The translations under genes and the position numbers were made by a program. 64,000 bases of DNA from Lyophyllum atratum (taxonomy: Eukaryota; Basidiomycota; Agaricomycetes; Agaricales; Lyophyllaceae). The stretch covers positions 186,001-250,000 of the forward strand of contig JACGCN010000050.1 of the NCBI GenBank assembly GCA_014905825.1. The letters are read 5' to 3'. Positions 1 to 10,281 of the stretch are shown here, one piece after another (the first letter of the stretch is position 1; each line of letters begins with the position of its first letter). Below the pieces are notes generated by a model. The model saw only the letters and a list, made by a program, of their open reading frames with translations. It did no database searches and was not told the DNA's origin.

Positions 1-1529
1 GGAGAGTGCGTCCCCTTCGTTTTGTCTGTCTGGCCGTCTTACTGATCAGTCGTTCATCGGTGCAGCTTGGAAGGCCCTGTGAAAACATTTGGAACGACAC
101 AAGAAATCGTGAATCTCACTGTGACATGCTTCGTTATTGGCTTTGGTATCGGCCCCCTCCTCTTTGCTCCCCTCTCCGAGGTCGTTGGACGGAAGCCCAT
201 CTACTGCGTCTCCATATTCCTCTACTTCATTTTCACTCTCCCATCCGCCCTCTCTAAGAACGCTGCCACACTCGTCGTGGCCCGCCAGATTGCAGGCCTC
301 GCGGCCTCGGCACCTATGACCAACGTCGGAGGGACCATCGCCGATATATGGGCAGTCGAGGACCGAGGCATACCCATGGCGATCTTCTCCGGGACCATCT
401 TGTCAGTACACTTCATGTTCTCTTCTATCGAGTCCAGCCACTGACGCCACAAACAGCATGGGTCCATGCATCGGTCCCCTAGTCGGTGGGTGGATTGGCC
501 AGCGCGCCGGCTGGCGCTGGATCTATTGGGTCCTGTTCATCTTTGTCGGCCTTTCCTTCATCCTCACTCTCTTCATACCCGAGACCCTTGCACCTGTCAT
601 TCTCCGCCGCAAGGCCGAACGCCTGCGCAAGGAGACGGGCGACTCTAGCTGGAACACGCTCGCGGAAATGGAACGCTTGCCTTTTAAGACCTCTCTCAAG
701 ATCGCCTTGATACGGCCGTTGATTATGATGTTCAAAGAGCCCATTGTCCTGTTCATGTCATTTTGTATGTACCCCCTCATATCCAACGGCTCTCGATATC
801 GGATATTGATACATCCTTCCGCCAGATCTCTCATTTGTGTATTCGCTGCTGTACCTCCTCTTCTTCGCGTTCCCCCTCGCCTTCGTCGAGGTGCGCGGAT
901 GGGGGATCGGTATCACCGGCGTCACCTTCGTGAGCATCATGGTCGGCATCATCGTGGCGCTGTGCATCATGCCCCAGCAAGAGAAGCTCTACCGCAAGGT
1001 CACCGCAGACGGCTCCTTCCCCGAGGCACGGCTCTACCCCATGATGGTCGGATCCATGTACGTATTCACCCCCCCATCCCCAATTTCCAAGCTAACGCCG
1101 AAGTCCCCACACAGTCTCATGCCCACCGCGCTGTTCATCTTCGCCTTCACAGGCGCCTACAAATCGGTCCACTGGTTCGGCGTCTGCGCCTCCGGCACGG
1201 TCTTCGGCTTCGCCATGATCATCATCTACATCTCCGCCAACACCTACATCGTCGACTCGTACTCCGCCTACGCTGCCTCCGCCCTCTCCGCCAAGACGCT
1301 CATGCGCTCCCTCGTCGGGTCCACGGTCCCGCTGTTCGTGAACCAGATGTTCCATGGGATGGGCTTTCAGTATGCGGGGTTGTTGTTGGCGCTGGTGGCG
1401 TGTGCGATTGGCCCGATTCCGTTTGTGTTTTATAGGTATGGGGGAAGGATTAGGACGGGGAGTCGGATGGCGAGTAAGGCGCTGAGGGGGCAGGGGGCGA
1501 AGGGGGAGGCTGAGGGGGCGGGGCATTAG
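1..1529 (+). CDS. MFS transporter, DHA1/TPO1-like, 5' truncated
   Basis: This is the C-terminal two-thirds or more of a major facilitator superfamily drug:H+ antiporter (DHA1, polyamine/multidrug type) of the plasma membrane. The first visible exon starts after an acceptor near 49-65. It contains GFGIGPLLFAPLSEVVGRK, the helix 2 to loop 2-3 signature with the G-R-K motif. Three short introns follow (about 403-456, 765-836 and 1054-1113). Later exons carry GPCIGPLVGGWIG, the antiporter motif C region of helix 5, then a long basic central loop, then helices 7-12, ending with a Gly/Arg/Lys-rich tail. The stop is TAG at 1527-1529. The N-terminal cytoplasmic region and first helix lie outside the window. 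The substrate cannot be read from sequence; polyamines or toxic organics are usual for the subfamily. Confidence 0.88.
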
Positions 1530-1880
1530 GAAGGAGTGGGCGCTGTTGTTGTCGTTGTTGCGCATTTTTTGAGTTTTTTTTTTTTTTCATGTCTACTTAC
1601 ATATTCTGTCGATCCGCATTTCGGGATCTATACCTCTTACTTATATGTTACTTACTTACGTTTCAGTAATGCGACCCATGGGCGCTTCCATACGTTGTGT
1701 GACTAGGCAGTCCGTCTTGAGATACTACATTTTGAAGGTCAATGTCCATCACTTGTATGGCAACCCAGCAGCTTCTGTAAGAAGCCTCTCCAGCTCTTCT
1801 TTACGTCGAAAAGCAGCAAGTAGTGTTGCATGTCGGGGGACATATATGTAGTGATTCATAGCCTGTAGACTACAACGGTA
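1530..1880. other. Convergent intergenic spacer
   Basis: This lies between the stop codons of the MFS transporter and the hydrolase, which converge. It holds a run of 15 T starting near 1576 and TTACTTA-like repeats near 1636-1660. It presumably contains both 3' ends. I see no gene. Confidence 0.6.
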
Positions 1881-3090
1881 CTACACATCCTCATATCGAT
1901 CAAACGACTCCCATCGCTTTGCGACCTTCAATGAGGCAGCGTTGACCATATTGATCAGGTGCGAAGCAATGGTGCCAAAATCCCCGTCATTTTCGTTCTC
2001 GAACTTTGCCATGCCGACGTGGTCCTTATAGAGCGGGATAGACTCAGCATCCGTCGCACCAGGAACGACCGCGGAGTGTTTGGGAACAAGCTAAGGAAGC
2101 ACAGCTGAGAGATGCTGCTGTTTTCATGTAAAGGGCGACGCACCCTTTTCTTGATACCACCCACGAGCAAAGTATCATAGGTCTCGTAGAAAAACTTGGT
2201 CTTGTACCTCCCGCTTATCGAGGAGTATTGCGAGAGCTGTTGCTGTAACGCAGGAGAATAGGGTACCAAATCTCGAAGGACGGCGTCATTCGTGTCAGAA
2301 TATATCGATTGTATGCCCAGGAGGAGATTGGCGAGGTCAGTAGCATCGGTACCCGTATGTGGTGTTCCGAGATAATTGATTCCGTAAGTCGAAAGCTCAA
2401 CGGCTTTGTGGTCGAATCTGTTGCCTCGACTGGCCGAATGAGCATGTACCATCGCCTGTTCCCACATTCAGATAAAATTCAGCCACAAAGTGCCATGGTT
2501 GTAACTCACATATTTCAAGACAAGTCCACCCAGACTGTGTGCTACAAAGATGATGGGTCTTCGTTCCGTCTACACAACTATGTGAATGACGTACTCATGG
2601 AGGATAATCGTTACTCACCTCAGTTTTCTTTCGTTCAGACGCCAAGGTAGTTACTAGAGTCTCCGCATGATCGTATATTGTCATAGTTGACAGTTGTTTT
2701 CGGTTCCGCGTATAAGCGTCGTATCCGTAGGACATGATTCTTGCGTGCGGAACCATTGCAGGTAAAAAGTCTTGCAACCACAGCTTTCCGTTCGTCGATG
2801 TCCATGAATGGTTAAAATGACCATCTAGGCCATGGATTGCTACGATGCTAACGAGGGAGTTATTCATGAACCGTCCATCTGCAGTATGAAACACACTCTA
2901 CGACCGGATCGATTCCAGGAGCAAGAATGAACAAGCCAAATTGATTCTCCGTAGTATGTATCGAAGGTGCAAGCCACAGCTTCAGAGGGTTTGGAAGCGA
3001 TACATTACACTTTGCGAAAATCGCAATCAGAGAGGCAAAAAGAGCCAGGAGCGCAGGCAACAGGCTGAAGATGCGACGGAGAGAAAACAT
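1881..3090 (-). CDS. Lipase-like alpha/beta hydrolase (DUF676/LipA-like), membrane-anchored
   Basis: Start ATG at 3088-3090, stop TAG at 1881-1883, five exons. The N-terminus has a hydrophobic segment (about residues 8-27, SLLPALLALFASLIAIFAK) that should be a signal anchor. Splicing out a 49-nt intron joins PVVD to IVAIHGLDGHFNHSW, the oxyanion strand and HGLxGH motif of fungal lipase-like proteins. The nucleophile elbow is VAHSLGG (Ser). A candidate catalytic His is in YKDHVGMAKF near the C-terminus. The same fold is often the N-terminal effector domain of fungal NB-ARC/ankyrin proteins; here it stands alone at about 330 residues with no NTPase or repeat domain downstream. The substrate is unknown; a lipid ester or a protein acyl group is possible. 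Confidence 0.78.
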
Positions 3091-4667
3091 TCAAGCATCA
3101 AGTGACGGCGGTTCAGACTACAAGGAATGAGAGATCGCTGCCTCGAGCACGCCTCGAGGTTGCGTCGAGGCCCTGGAAGGACAAGCGCCCAGGAACAGCA
3201 TACTTAGCTATAGTGGGTCGTTCGGCTCATGGTCGGAAGAGGTGGGAAGACTCCAGCGGAGATCAAATAACGGTGCGTTCTTGATGTTCTTGACCGTGAC
3301 TTGGACGACGCCGAGTCAGCCTCCTCTCATCTCCTCGCAAGATCTCTTCTCTCAGACCGCGTACTGGGACTGCACATCGCCGTTGCGTAGTCTGCAGTTC
3401 TGCGAGTGACCACGCAACATCATCGAACTCCAGATTTTCTAAGTTTGACGGCGGCAGGACGTCCAAATCATTATTCGCCATCTTTCTGCCAGCCACAAGC
3501 ATATGTACAACCTCAAAATCATACTATACCTGCTTCAACTCGTCAGGACGATCGCCGGTTTTTGAGTCTTCGTCCTGTACTTGTTGGTAATACTAGTACG
3601 ACGACCGACATATGTGTCCTACCTCAGGCTACGTGGACGTTATGTCCTGTTATGTCACGGCTCGAAGTTGTACCACCCGCTCCATGCTCCCCTGATTTCA
3701 TTGCAGGAAGTCTTCGCTGGCGAGGCCAATTAAGAACCCGGAAAAGCACCTGGGTGCTCAGCTCAATCTCAGCCCCGCCTCCGTCCACTCCCCGTACAGC
3801 TCCTGCGTCCCGAGAAGCCTGCAATAGCAGGTATTCTTTAATTCTTGGCATCAGGAGCTCAGGTGCATCTGTGAGAGGACAGGACGGAAGGAATGGCAGG
3901 TTATCTGGTGCACAGGAAACAAGAAATATGGTGTGTCTGTAGTACGATTCTCTTCCTGTGGCATACACATACTAATAATAGTACGCGTCAGTTCACATAC
4001 ATGATACTCTTGTCCTGATGCTTGCCAATTTTTTCATGATGGCGGTTACGTTGGGTCGACTAGCTCAATCGCTACGCTAAGCGGTCGTGCTCCTTCTACA
4101 ACAGGATCTGTCACGGCACGTTCCCCTTACCGGTTTCCGAGCCATATATGACATGTCTCCCCATAATGTACCTATCTGATTGTGACTTTGTTGACGAGTC
4201 CTGGGGCTTACTTGATTATGTGTTGAGGTGAGCCGCATCTGAAGCCAGGATTTGAGAAGACCAGACTTACGTATTCATTGCGTACAGAAAACAACTGCGA
4301 CGGTATCGTTACACTTCAATATGTGACTCGACGCTCCGTACAAAGAAAAGATTCAACACCTTTCTAGAGCTGATGCAAGATCTACCTAGGTACGCAGAGG
4401 ACAAGTCAACAATCGCATCTCTTGTCCTCGAGCTATCTTCGCCTCATCTGTAGAACCACAAAATTTGATACCAGAAGAGACGAGGCTACCACATATGCTG
4501 ACTTGGGTGTCACGCGGGAGAGGCTAAATTTATCTCTACATCGCCGCGTTTTACTACCACCACCAACCACATGCTCGTACCCCGGTCAGTCTCCTGGACC
4601 CACCTCACCTCGATCAGCCGGAAGCTTTTCCAGTCTGGTGTGGAGGCTAACCGAGGAGTGCGTCAAC
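3091..4667. other. Intergenic region with unassigned open frames
   Basis: Open frames exist on both strands: minus 3263-3502 (ATG start, begins MLVAGRKMANND), minus 3624-3968 and plus 3406-3942. None shows a recognisable domain or convincing splice pattern, and the plus and minus frames overlap. A small gene or gene remnant is possible here, but I do not call one. Confidence 0.4.
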
Positions 4668-4674
4668 TATAAAA
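4668..4674 (+). promoter_or_regulatory. TATA box of the GMC oxidoreductase
   Basis: A TATAAAA element lies 93 bp before the ATG at 4767, followed by a pyrimidine-rich leader. The position suits a strongly expressed, regulated fungal gene for an extracellular enzyme. Confidence 0.6.
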
Positions 4675-4766
4675 CCGTTTGCAACTGAAGTGTAAGTTGT
4701 CATCTTCATTGAGCACACAACTCCTCTCACCTTACATTCTTACACAGTAATCCATCGACTCTCATA

Positions 4767-7387
4767 ATGGTCGCATTCACCGCATCGTTCACCGCATTGG
4801 TGACTGCAGCAGCTACTTTGGTCGGACTCGCTCAAGCTGGCGCGGTACCTACAACCCCAGACTATCTAATTGTTGGAGGCGGCACCGCTGGTTAGCCCAT
4901 TGCTCAATAATCATCCCAGAGAACATACCTGACGAAAATCTATCCTAGGCCTTGTTTTGGCGAATCGTCTGAGTGAGGACCCAGCGGTTTCGGTACTCGT
5001 CATTGAAGGCGGTGGTGATGGTCTTGGAAAGTGCGTAGCAGAACAGTTTTCTTGGCTTTGGATCTTCTGACCACCTCACTGCAGCAAAAATATTAGCGAT
5101 TTCAAGCTCGTTGGAGCAGCTTGGGGAACAGACATCGACTGGCAGTTCCCGACCCAGCCTCTCAAATACGCCAACAACCGCGTATTGCCACCTGGTCCTC
5201 GTGGTAAAGTTCTAGGGTATGTCGAGGGTCGCTTTTGGATTACGTTTCTGAGACTGATACCTATACTTCACAGAGGCTCTTCCGCTATTAACGGTGAATA
5301 TCGTTGAGTTGTCGGGCCTGAATTATTCTTCTTATCATATTCTAGGCGATGTCTTCGACCGTGGAGATGCTCGTGAATACGACGAATGGGAGGCACTCGG
5401 CAATCCCGGATGGTAAGAAAGGTTATTCTCCTCAGGCTCAATGCGATACTAATCCGTCGTTCTGTTTAGGAACTTCCAGTCCCTCTTCGCTGCGGGCAAG
5501 AAATCGGAACATTTCTACGCCCCTCAGCCCACAGATAACATCAACTATGTCCTCGAGCACCACGGTGTCAACGGAATGGTTCCTACTTCGTACTCCGCCG
5601 CTTCACCACCGTAAGTACTGCTCCCTGTCATCGGGTACGGTCGTAGACTGACTAATTCCCGTTAGCATACACGATGCGATTATTTCCTCGGTTGTAAATT
5701 CAGGCGGCTTTGCGTCTCTTGATCTGGAGGGTGGTAATGCTACTGGAATCGCGCATGTCACCAACGCCCGGCTTCCTTCTAATGAGACTCGTTCTACCTC
5801 GGTAAGCCCAACTCTTCACTTTCCTTGGAATGCAGCTGACGTATATCTGCATGAAGGCTACTGGATATTGTGAGTTCTTGAGTCAGGCTACAATATGTCG
5901 TAACTCTGACCGGCGCGCGCAGACTTCCCGTACTCGTACCGCCCCAACTTCCAGGTCATCCTTCACTCTACGACCACGAAAATCTTGTGGAGCTCTACTG
6001 CCAAAGACAACGCCATCGCCAGTGGTGTCGAATATGTTGACCAGAACGGAGTAACTCAGACGGCTGTGAGTATCTTTCCTTCTGCTGATGTCAAGTCCTC
6101 GAGATTGACGTCTTTGATGCAGAACGCCAAGAATGTCGTTCTTTCAGCTGGAACTTGGGGCACACCACCCATCCTCGAGCGCTCCGGTGTCGGAAACGCG
6201 ACATTTTTGGCCTCCCTTGGCATTAAGAGCGTCGTCGACCTGCAAGGTGTTGGAGAGAACTTGAGTGAACGTACGTGAAGTTTCATGATGTGCTTGCTCT
6301 CCTCAGTCACGAGATCGATCCTTAGAAACCCTGGTCCCGATGCAGTGGCAGCTCAACTCAAGTCTGCCACTCGGCACCACGCCTTTCATGCTCAACGGTC
6401 CGTGTCTTTATCGGCTATGCACCTCGCGCCCTTCACTAACCTTTAAATTTGCAGTCGAGTCGATTCAGACAACAGTCGGACCCGGCAATATTGCTACAGC
6501 CCAAGCTTTGCTCAACATCAAACCTCCTGGCATGAGCGATGCGATCTACGCATCTTCAAAGAGACTGTTCAACGACAAGACTACTTGGGTTGAGGATTAC
6601 ATTGCAGTTGCCACGCCCGCCGAAGGTCCATCCGTCCTCGTCATGTACCCCGTCAACCTCCGCCCGATGTCAAGAGGCTCAGTGGTGAGCATAATTCGTA
6701 AAGATGTCGCATCGCTATCTGATAGCCTTCGTCTTCGCAGCACATCGTTTCCTCGAACGGAACAGAGTACCCGAAGATCGAATACAACTTTTTCCAGGAC
6801 CCTTTCGATTTGGTATAGTGCATTGCTTCGGAACGTTGATCAGTTCTAATGGAGCCCGTAGTACGTGATGGCTGCAGGGTGTGTGCGCGCACAGAAGATC
6901 GCCTCCACTCCTCCGCTTTCCGACTGGATCGCTGGTAGGCCATCTCCCAAATTCTTTCTGGCTATCTGTAGTCATGGTTTCTCCCACCACTAGCCCCTGT
7001 CGCACCTGCTGCCGGTGTCACCAGCATCGAAGCTCTCCAGGACTATGTTCGTGCTAATGCAGCTCAGACCAACCATATCATCGGCACAGCATTGATGGGT
7101 ACGCAGCCAGCCTACACATCTATCGAGTCTGCATTTTAGCTGACTGTCATGTCCCTGCCGCTATAGGACCACGCAAAGATGGTGGTGTTGTCGATCCTAA
7201 GCTCAAAGTATACGGAACAAATAATGTTTTCGTTGTTGACGCCTCCGTCATCCCCGTCGAACCTGCAGCCCACTTGCAGGTGAGTCGTACACCTATCGGT
7301 GTCATGCCTGCGATTTCTGACATATTATCTCTTCAGGGGACCGTCTATGCATTTGCTGAGCATGCCGCTGAGATTTTCAAGTCATGA
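4767..7387 (+). CDS. Secreted GMC oxidoreductase (aryl-alcohol/glucose oxidase-like, AA3)
   Basis: This FAD-dependent alcohol or sugar oxidase/dehydrogenase has about 590-600 residues in roughly 15 exons. Residues 1-25 form a signal peptide (ends VGLAQAGA). The Rossmann motif is YLIVGGGTAG, split by the first intron just after GGGTAG. GMC signature 1 spans PGPRGKVLGGSSAING, signature 2 is in LSAGTWGTPPILERSG, and the FAD/ribityl region is GVGENLSE. The C-terminal catalytic residues are the His of NHIIGTALMG and the second His of VEPAAHLQG, a His-His pair of the family. One exon is only 13 nt (5857-5869). Such enzymes supply H2O2 to ligninolytic peroxidases or reduce quinones; which substrate this one uses is not visible. 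TATA box at 4668; stop TGA at 7385-7387. Confidence 0.9.
5857..5869 (+). other. 13-nt microexon of the GMC oxidoreductase
   Basis: The exon before it ends in phase 0 and the one after it needs one extra base. Taking 13 nt between an AAG-type acceptor at 5854-5856 and the donor GTGAGT restores the frame and yields ATGYYFPYSYRPNF across the junctions. A 34-nt exon from an upstream CAG acceptor is an alternative with the same phase. Confidence 0.6.
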
Positions 7388-8241
7388 GTACTTGGAAAGA
7401 GTACTTTCACAAGGAATGACGTTTATGACTTCCAGAGTTTCAAGGAGTCGGTCCAACTTTCAGTATCTTCTTGCATCGCAATTTATCATTATACTTTTCG
7501 TCGTTATTCCCTGCATCTAGATCTCGGAATTTTTCATCACTCATAATAACCTGTCTACCTCTGTCTACCTAACATTTGCTATATCTCTTGTTGATCTTTT
7601 GTCAACTTGCCGTCGTTCACCTCAACGTGCTTCCCTACAACTATATGCTATATCAATCAGATCCTCATTTGCACCATCATTTCTGTCTTCGCCGGCTCCT
7701 CGTGGAGTGGAGTTACTTGAAGACCAAAGTGCAATTTCGAGTTGTGAACTGGCACATGCCATGGTGAATCATGATGATATCGAAGTTACCGTCGAAGTAT
7801 CGACCTCGCAGCCGATTTTGCCGTCTATTTTCGCCATTGAGCTCGTCTCTAGTAGTTCTTCATCGAAGTTCAGAAGTGTAAACAAAAGCAGGAAATCATC
7901 GATACATTAAGTGGGTCGATGAAATGTACTACGTATACAGCCTTCACGGTACTATTGCAGAGTCTAAGCTACAGAAACTAAAGAGGATGAAGCAGAGTCC
8001 CCTGAAGGTCCCTGACGTCACCTCATGCATCCGTCGCAGGCATGGTGAAGTCACTATATGACATCCACATGCGATATCACTCCTTGTAGACTAGTCGGTC
8101 AGAGCATTTCAGGAAGGCATTTACGATACGCCCGACGCCCGACGCCTGACTCGAGACTCGTCGAGCTCATGTCCTACATGCATGGCGCGACGAAGGAAAG
8201 GTTTCCAAGGTTGATGGTGACATTCCAGCACCCAAAGAACC
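7388..8241. other. Convergent intergenic region
   Basis: This separates the 3' ends of the GMC gene and the orphan membrane-protein gene. It contains a short duplicated GTCTACCT near 7553-7570 and a plus open frame (about 7711-7910, Ser-rich end) with no domain. No gene is called. Confidence 0.5.
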
Positions 8242-9580
8242 TCATTCCCCTTGGTATACGCCCGTCGTAGTAGTGAAACCGAATGTCTGGACCATAGATC
8301 TCTGATTCTTGACAAGCAAGACGACGACCATTGGATACATGCCCTAAATCCCTGTCAGGTATTCCAGGCGAGAATATGTGCTGGTGATGGAACATACCGT
8401 GAAGATCAAATATATGGGATAGGATCCGGCTACCACTATATTGAATGTCATCGAGTTGGCCAACCGTGGAGACAAGCTCAATGATTGCATTGTCAGGATT
8501 GATACCTAAGGTGGTGTGAGTCCTTGCGTGTGGTATTAAGTAAGGAAGACCAATGCACCTGTAACAAGAAGTATAACAGCCCCGACTCGACAATGACCAA
8601 TAAGGACCTTGTTGCGACTGATGGCGTCTTGCGTCGGCCGAGTTTAAGGCTACTCAAAAATTGTCGGTGAGTCCTACAAAGCTAAGAATAAACGAGGAGC
8701 GAGGAAATAACTATTCTGGGCTTACCATAGCTTGTACGTTATCATTGACGTGGTGACTATGTTTGTCGTCAAGGACAAGACCAAGCTCGCGGTGTTGAAA
8801 TCCGAGGAACTCGATACCACAGAAGACCCCTCCTTTCTATAAGCATCGGGATTTGATTGAAGTATAAGGTACGTTAAAATGGTGGCTATAAAAAGCGAGG
8901 GTGTGAGCAAGAAACACGAAAATACCTTGGCCTTAGCACTGACCAGTTGTACCAAGCAAGAGAATGATGGGAGCAATCATCACATGTCGGTTCTCTGAGA
9001 AGAGAACCCATGCTCTCCAAACAACAACGCAGTCACTCGGAATGTGCTGGGTGAAACATATTAGGCGATCTTTAAGATGAAGGGGAAAGGTTGAGTTGAT
9101 GACGCACCAGTAAGAGAGAGGTCCAGAGGCTGATTCGAGATGCAGCATATATCCTGTAAGCCACCGAATTGACTTTTGCTTGGGTTAGAGGCGTGTTACT
9201 TTCGAAGAAGTATCCCTGGATTTCAATCCAAAAGGAGGCGAGAAAAGCACCCCAGTAGATGTTCACGATAGTGAAACTTAGAAGGGTTGCGCAAAGCATA
9301 ATCCATGTCGGACGAGATGCGGCTAGGCCGCGCCATCTGTTGAAACTGGTCAGAATCGTGAGCGCTCTGGGAGGCAGGGTTTCTCCGACTTTGTGGTAAT
9401 CATGGTGTAAGCGAAAAGTCCAATAAACATCCCTACGCGTCCGAGTTTTGGGCATGCACCGCAGCGCTATACAAAAGAGAACGCACCGTAGAGTAAAGTA
9501 ATAGCGGCGAACCTTGTGAGATTCTGAAGCAGAACGAAGCCGATTTTCTGGAACAACACGCGCTCCAGGTGGGTGTCCAT
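8242..9580 (-). CDS. Orphan multi-pass membrane protein of basidiomycete type
   Basis: Start ATG at 9578-9580 (begins MDTHLERVLFQKIGFVLLQN), stop TGA at 8242-8244, about eight exons. After splicing it has about seven hydrophobic segments, including IMLCATLLSFTIVNIYWG, the loop motif PSDCVVVWRAWVLF, IIAPIILLLG-like and VATRSLLVIVESGLLYFLLQ, and ends GMYPMVVVLLVKNQRSMVQTF. Families with a VWRAW motif after helix 3 and a final helix of the form YPxxxVLVxNQRSM are abundant in Agaricomycetes and have no assigned function. The topology resembles a seven-helix receptor, but no ligand or G-protein motif can be claimed. The last intron was chosen (acceptor in GATTTAG) because it alone yields the terminal helix. 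A TATA-like site lies 60 bp upstream. Confidence 0.7.
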
Positions 9581-9639
9581 GAGTAATAGGAAAGTTTGTC
9601 TACAATCCAAGGGATGTAAGTAGAGCGGTTTAAATAACG

Positions 9640-9646
9640 TTTATAG
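9640..9646 (-). promoter_or_regulatory. TATA-like box before the orphan membrane protein
   Basis: On the minus strand TATAAAC lies about 60 bp upstream of the ATG at 9580. This supports that ATG rather than an upstream start; the frames above it hit stops. Confidence 0.45.
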
Positions 9647-9649
9647 ATC

Positions 9650-10281
9650 AACGCCAGTCGCCATCAAGTCAACATACTCGAGTAGCCTATCAAGGACTTG
9701 ACACTGGGAATAGTCCAAACATATTCCCCTTGTTGCATTTTGCAACCGTCGCCGTTATAGCTCCCATCACTGGCGCCGATACTTAAACTTAGACTGCTAA
9801 TCTGGTGTCATGTAAGAGTGGGAATATTGCGAGACATTCAGCAGCCAGTTTAGCAGAAATTGGAAAAGCAGAGGCCCATGTAGTATAGGCTCAACGCTGG
9901 GATACGACAGCTTCATCTTCGGTAGATCGCAGTTTTTCCATGGGAAACGCGACGATTTCTTGTGGAAAGTGTGAAGGCAGTTCAAGACTGAAAACATGAT
10001 AAAAGAGCTGATGGTTGCCGGTGGCTTGCACTGATAATGTTGTGCTTGGTTATGTGTGGCTTTCGGCTACGTAATCACAGATCGATCATTCCTGATCATC
10101 CCAAACGGGCCATTTTATTGACTACACGACATTCACGTAATTCACAACATAGCAGGCCCGTTGTGAATTTAGTTTGAGTCTGTTACTACTAGCCGTCTTA
10201 ATCTTCGACCAGCGCCACTAGTACTCACTGCAGGAACAGTCACCACCGCGAACTCGTTGTAGAACGCTTCAGACGACCGCC
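9650..10281. other. Divergent promoter region
   Basis: This lies upstream of both the orphan membrane protein (-) and the Zn2Cys6 factor (+). I see no gene. A minus open frame at 9797-9997 has no family match and would start inside the shared promoter. Confidence 0.5.

Noticed and set aside
458..1435. Plus frame of 325 codons over the MFS gene
   Set aside because: Only its first third is the real reading frame; after the intron near 765 it becomes an Arg/His-rich out-of-frame shadow.
9583..9760. Upstream exons of the orphan membrane protein (frame with LLEYVDLMATGVDL)
   Set aside because: The frame runs into a stop, has no usable donor and overlaps a TATA-like box, so ATG 9580 is preferred.
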